5,487 bases of DNA, taken from assembly GCA_030627585.1 (NCBI GenBank), contig DAOURU010000092.1, positions 1 through 5,487 of the forward strand, in the 5' to 3' direction. The stretch's first letter is position 1. Each line of letters opens with the position of its first letter. Positions 5,446 to 5,487 of this stretch are shown piece by piece. This DNA is from Bacillota bacterium (GTDB lineage Bacteria > Bacillota > DSM-12270 > Thermacetogeniales > Thermacetogeniaceae). The notes below the pieces were generated by a model. The model did no database searches and was not told where the DNA came from. It worked only from the letters and a program-made list of their open reading frames with translations. The translations under genes were made by a program, and so were the position numbers.

Positions 5446-5487
5446 TTGGCGGCAGAGGTATTTTACACTGATTTAAGAGCGAAAAGC
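5446..5487 (+). CDS. N terminus of a probable DUF362-type protein, cut by window edge
   Basis: Fourteen codons are visible, reading (M)AAEVFYTDLRAKS from a TTG at 5446. GGGTGAGG (5433-5440) stands 5 nt upstream. An in-frame ATG at 5425 would add seven residues but has no clear Shine-Dalgarno. The pattern EVFYTDLR followed by a basic stretch resembles the start of DUF362 proteins, which usually go on to carry two 4Fe-4S ferredoxin-type clusters and are of unclear function. That family call rests on a very short stretch and is tentative; that a gene starts here is more secure. It is divergent from the methyltransferase operon and shares its intergenic region, so common regulation is possible. 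A link to corrinoid reduction can be imagined but nothing visible shows it. Confidence 0.5.
   Translation, partial: MAAEVFYTDLRAKS

Noticed and set aside
1..5487. Mobile element, CRISPR array, tRNA or rRNA
   Set aside because: No transposase or integrase frame, no terminal inverted repeats with target duplication, no spaced identical repeats of CRISPR length and no tRNA-like cloverleaf or rRNA segment was seen.

Overview
This window looks like a piece of an anaerobic bacterial chromosome, most likely a Clostridia-type Firmicute (acetogen, sulfate reducer or syntroph). The reasons are GC content near the middle of the scale by eye, purine-rich Shine-Dalgarno sequences (AGGAGG, GGAGGGGG), TTG starts, and a corrinoid methyltransferase gene set of the kind these organisms carry in many copies. 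The taxon is an inference; no marker gene is present.

Layout. Almost the whole window is one tightly packed operon on the minus strand, read from about 5214 down to 1 and beyond the left edge. In transcription order it holds: an MttB-family (COG5598) corrinoid methyltransferase without pyrrolysine (MttB-1, 5146-3605); a MttC/MtbC-type corrinoid protein with the DxHxxG cobalamin-binding motif (3598-2906); a class I SAM-dependent methyltransferase with a long unassigned C-terminal half (2905-1661); a second non-pyrrolysine MttB paralog (MttB-2, 1646-168); and the first 57 codons of a pterin-binding methyltransferase of the MtrH/AcsE/MtgA type (171-1, cut by the window edge). Gene junctions are 0 to 14 nt apart or overlap (ATGA at 171-168), so the set is probably co-transcribed and partly translationally coupled.

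Right end. Positions 5204-5445 form a divergent intergenic region. It carries candidate sigma-A promoters on both strands and a helically phased set of four TAACAS half-sites that overlap both promoters. On the plus-strand side there is a structured leader with long inverted repeats and a hairpin followed by T8 (possible attenuator). A plus-strand gene starts at 5446 and runs off the right edge; its 14 visible residues resemble the N terminus of DUF362 (Fe-S) proteins.

How the genes may work together. In the known scheme for such sets (for example glycine betaine MtgB/MtgC/MtgA), an MttB homolog moves a methyl group from a quaternary or methylated amine to Co(I) of the corrinoid protein, and the MtrH/MtgA-type enzyme passes it to tetrahydrofolate. 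Here the set is unusual in two ways. Two quite different MttB paralogs flank a single corrinoid protein, and a SAM-dependent methyltransferase is embedded between the corrinoid protein and the second MttB. The substrate cannot be read from the sequence. No reductive activator (RamA/RACo type) and no transporter is visible in the window.
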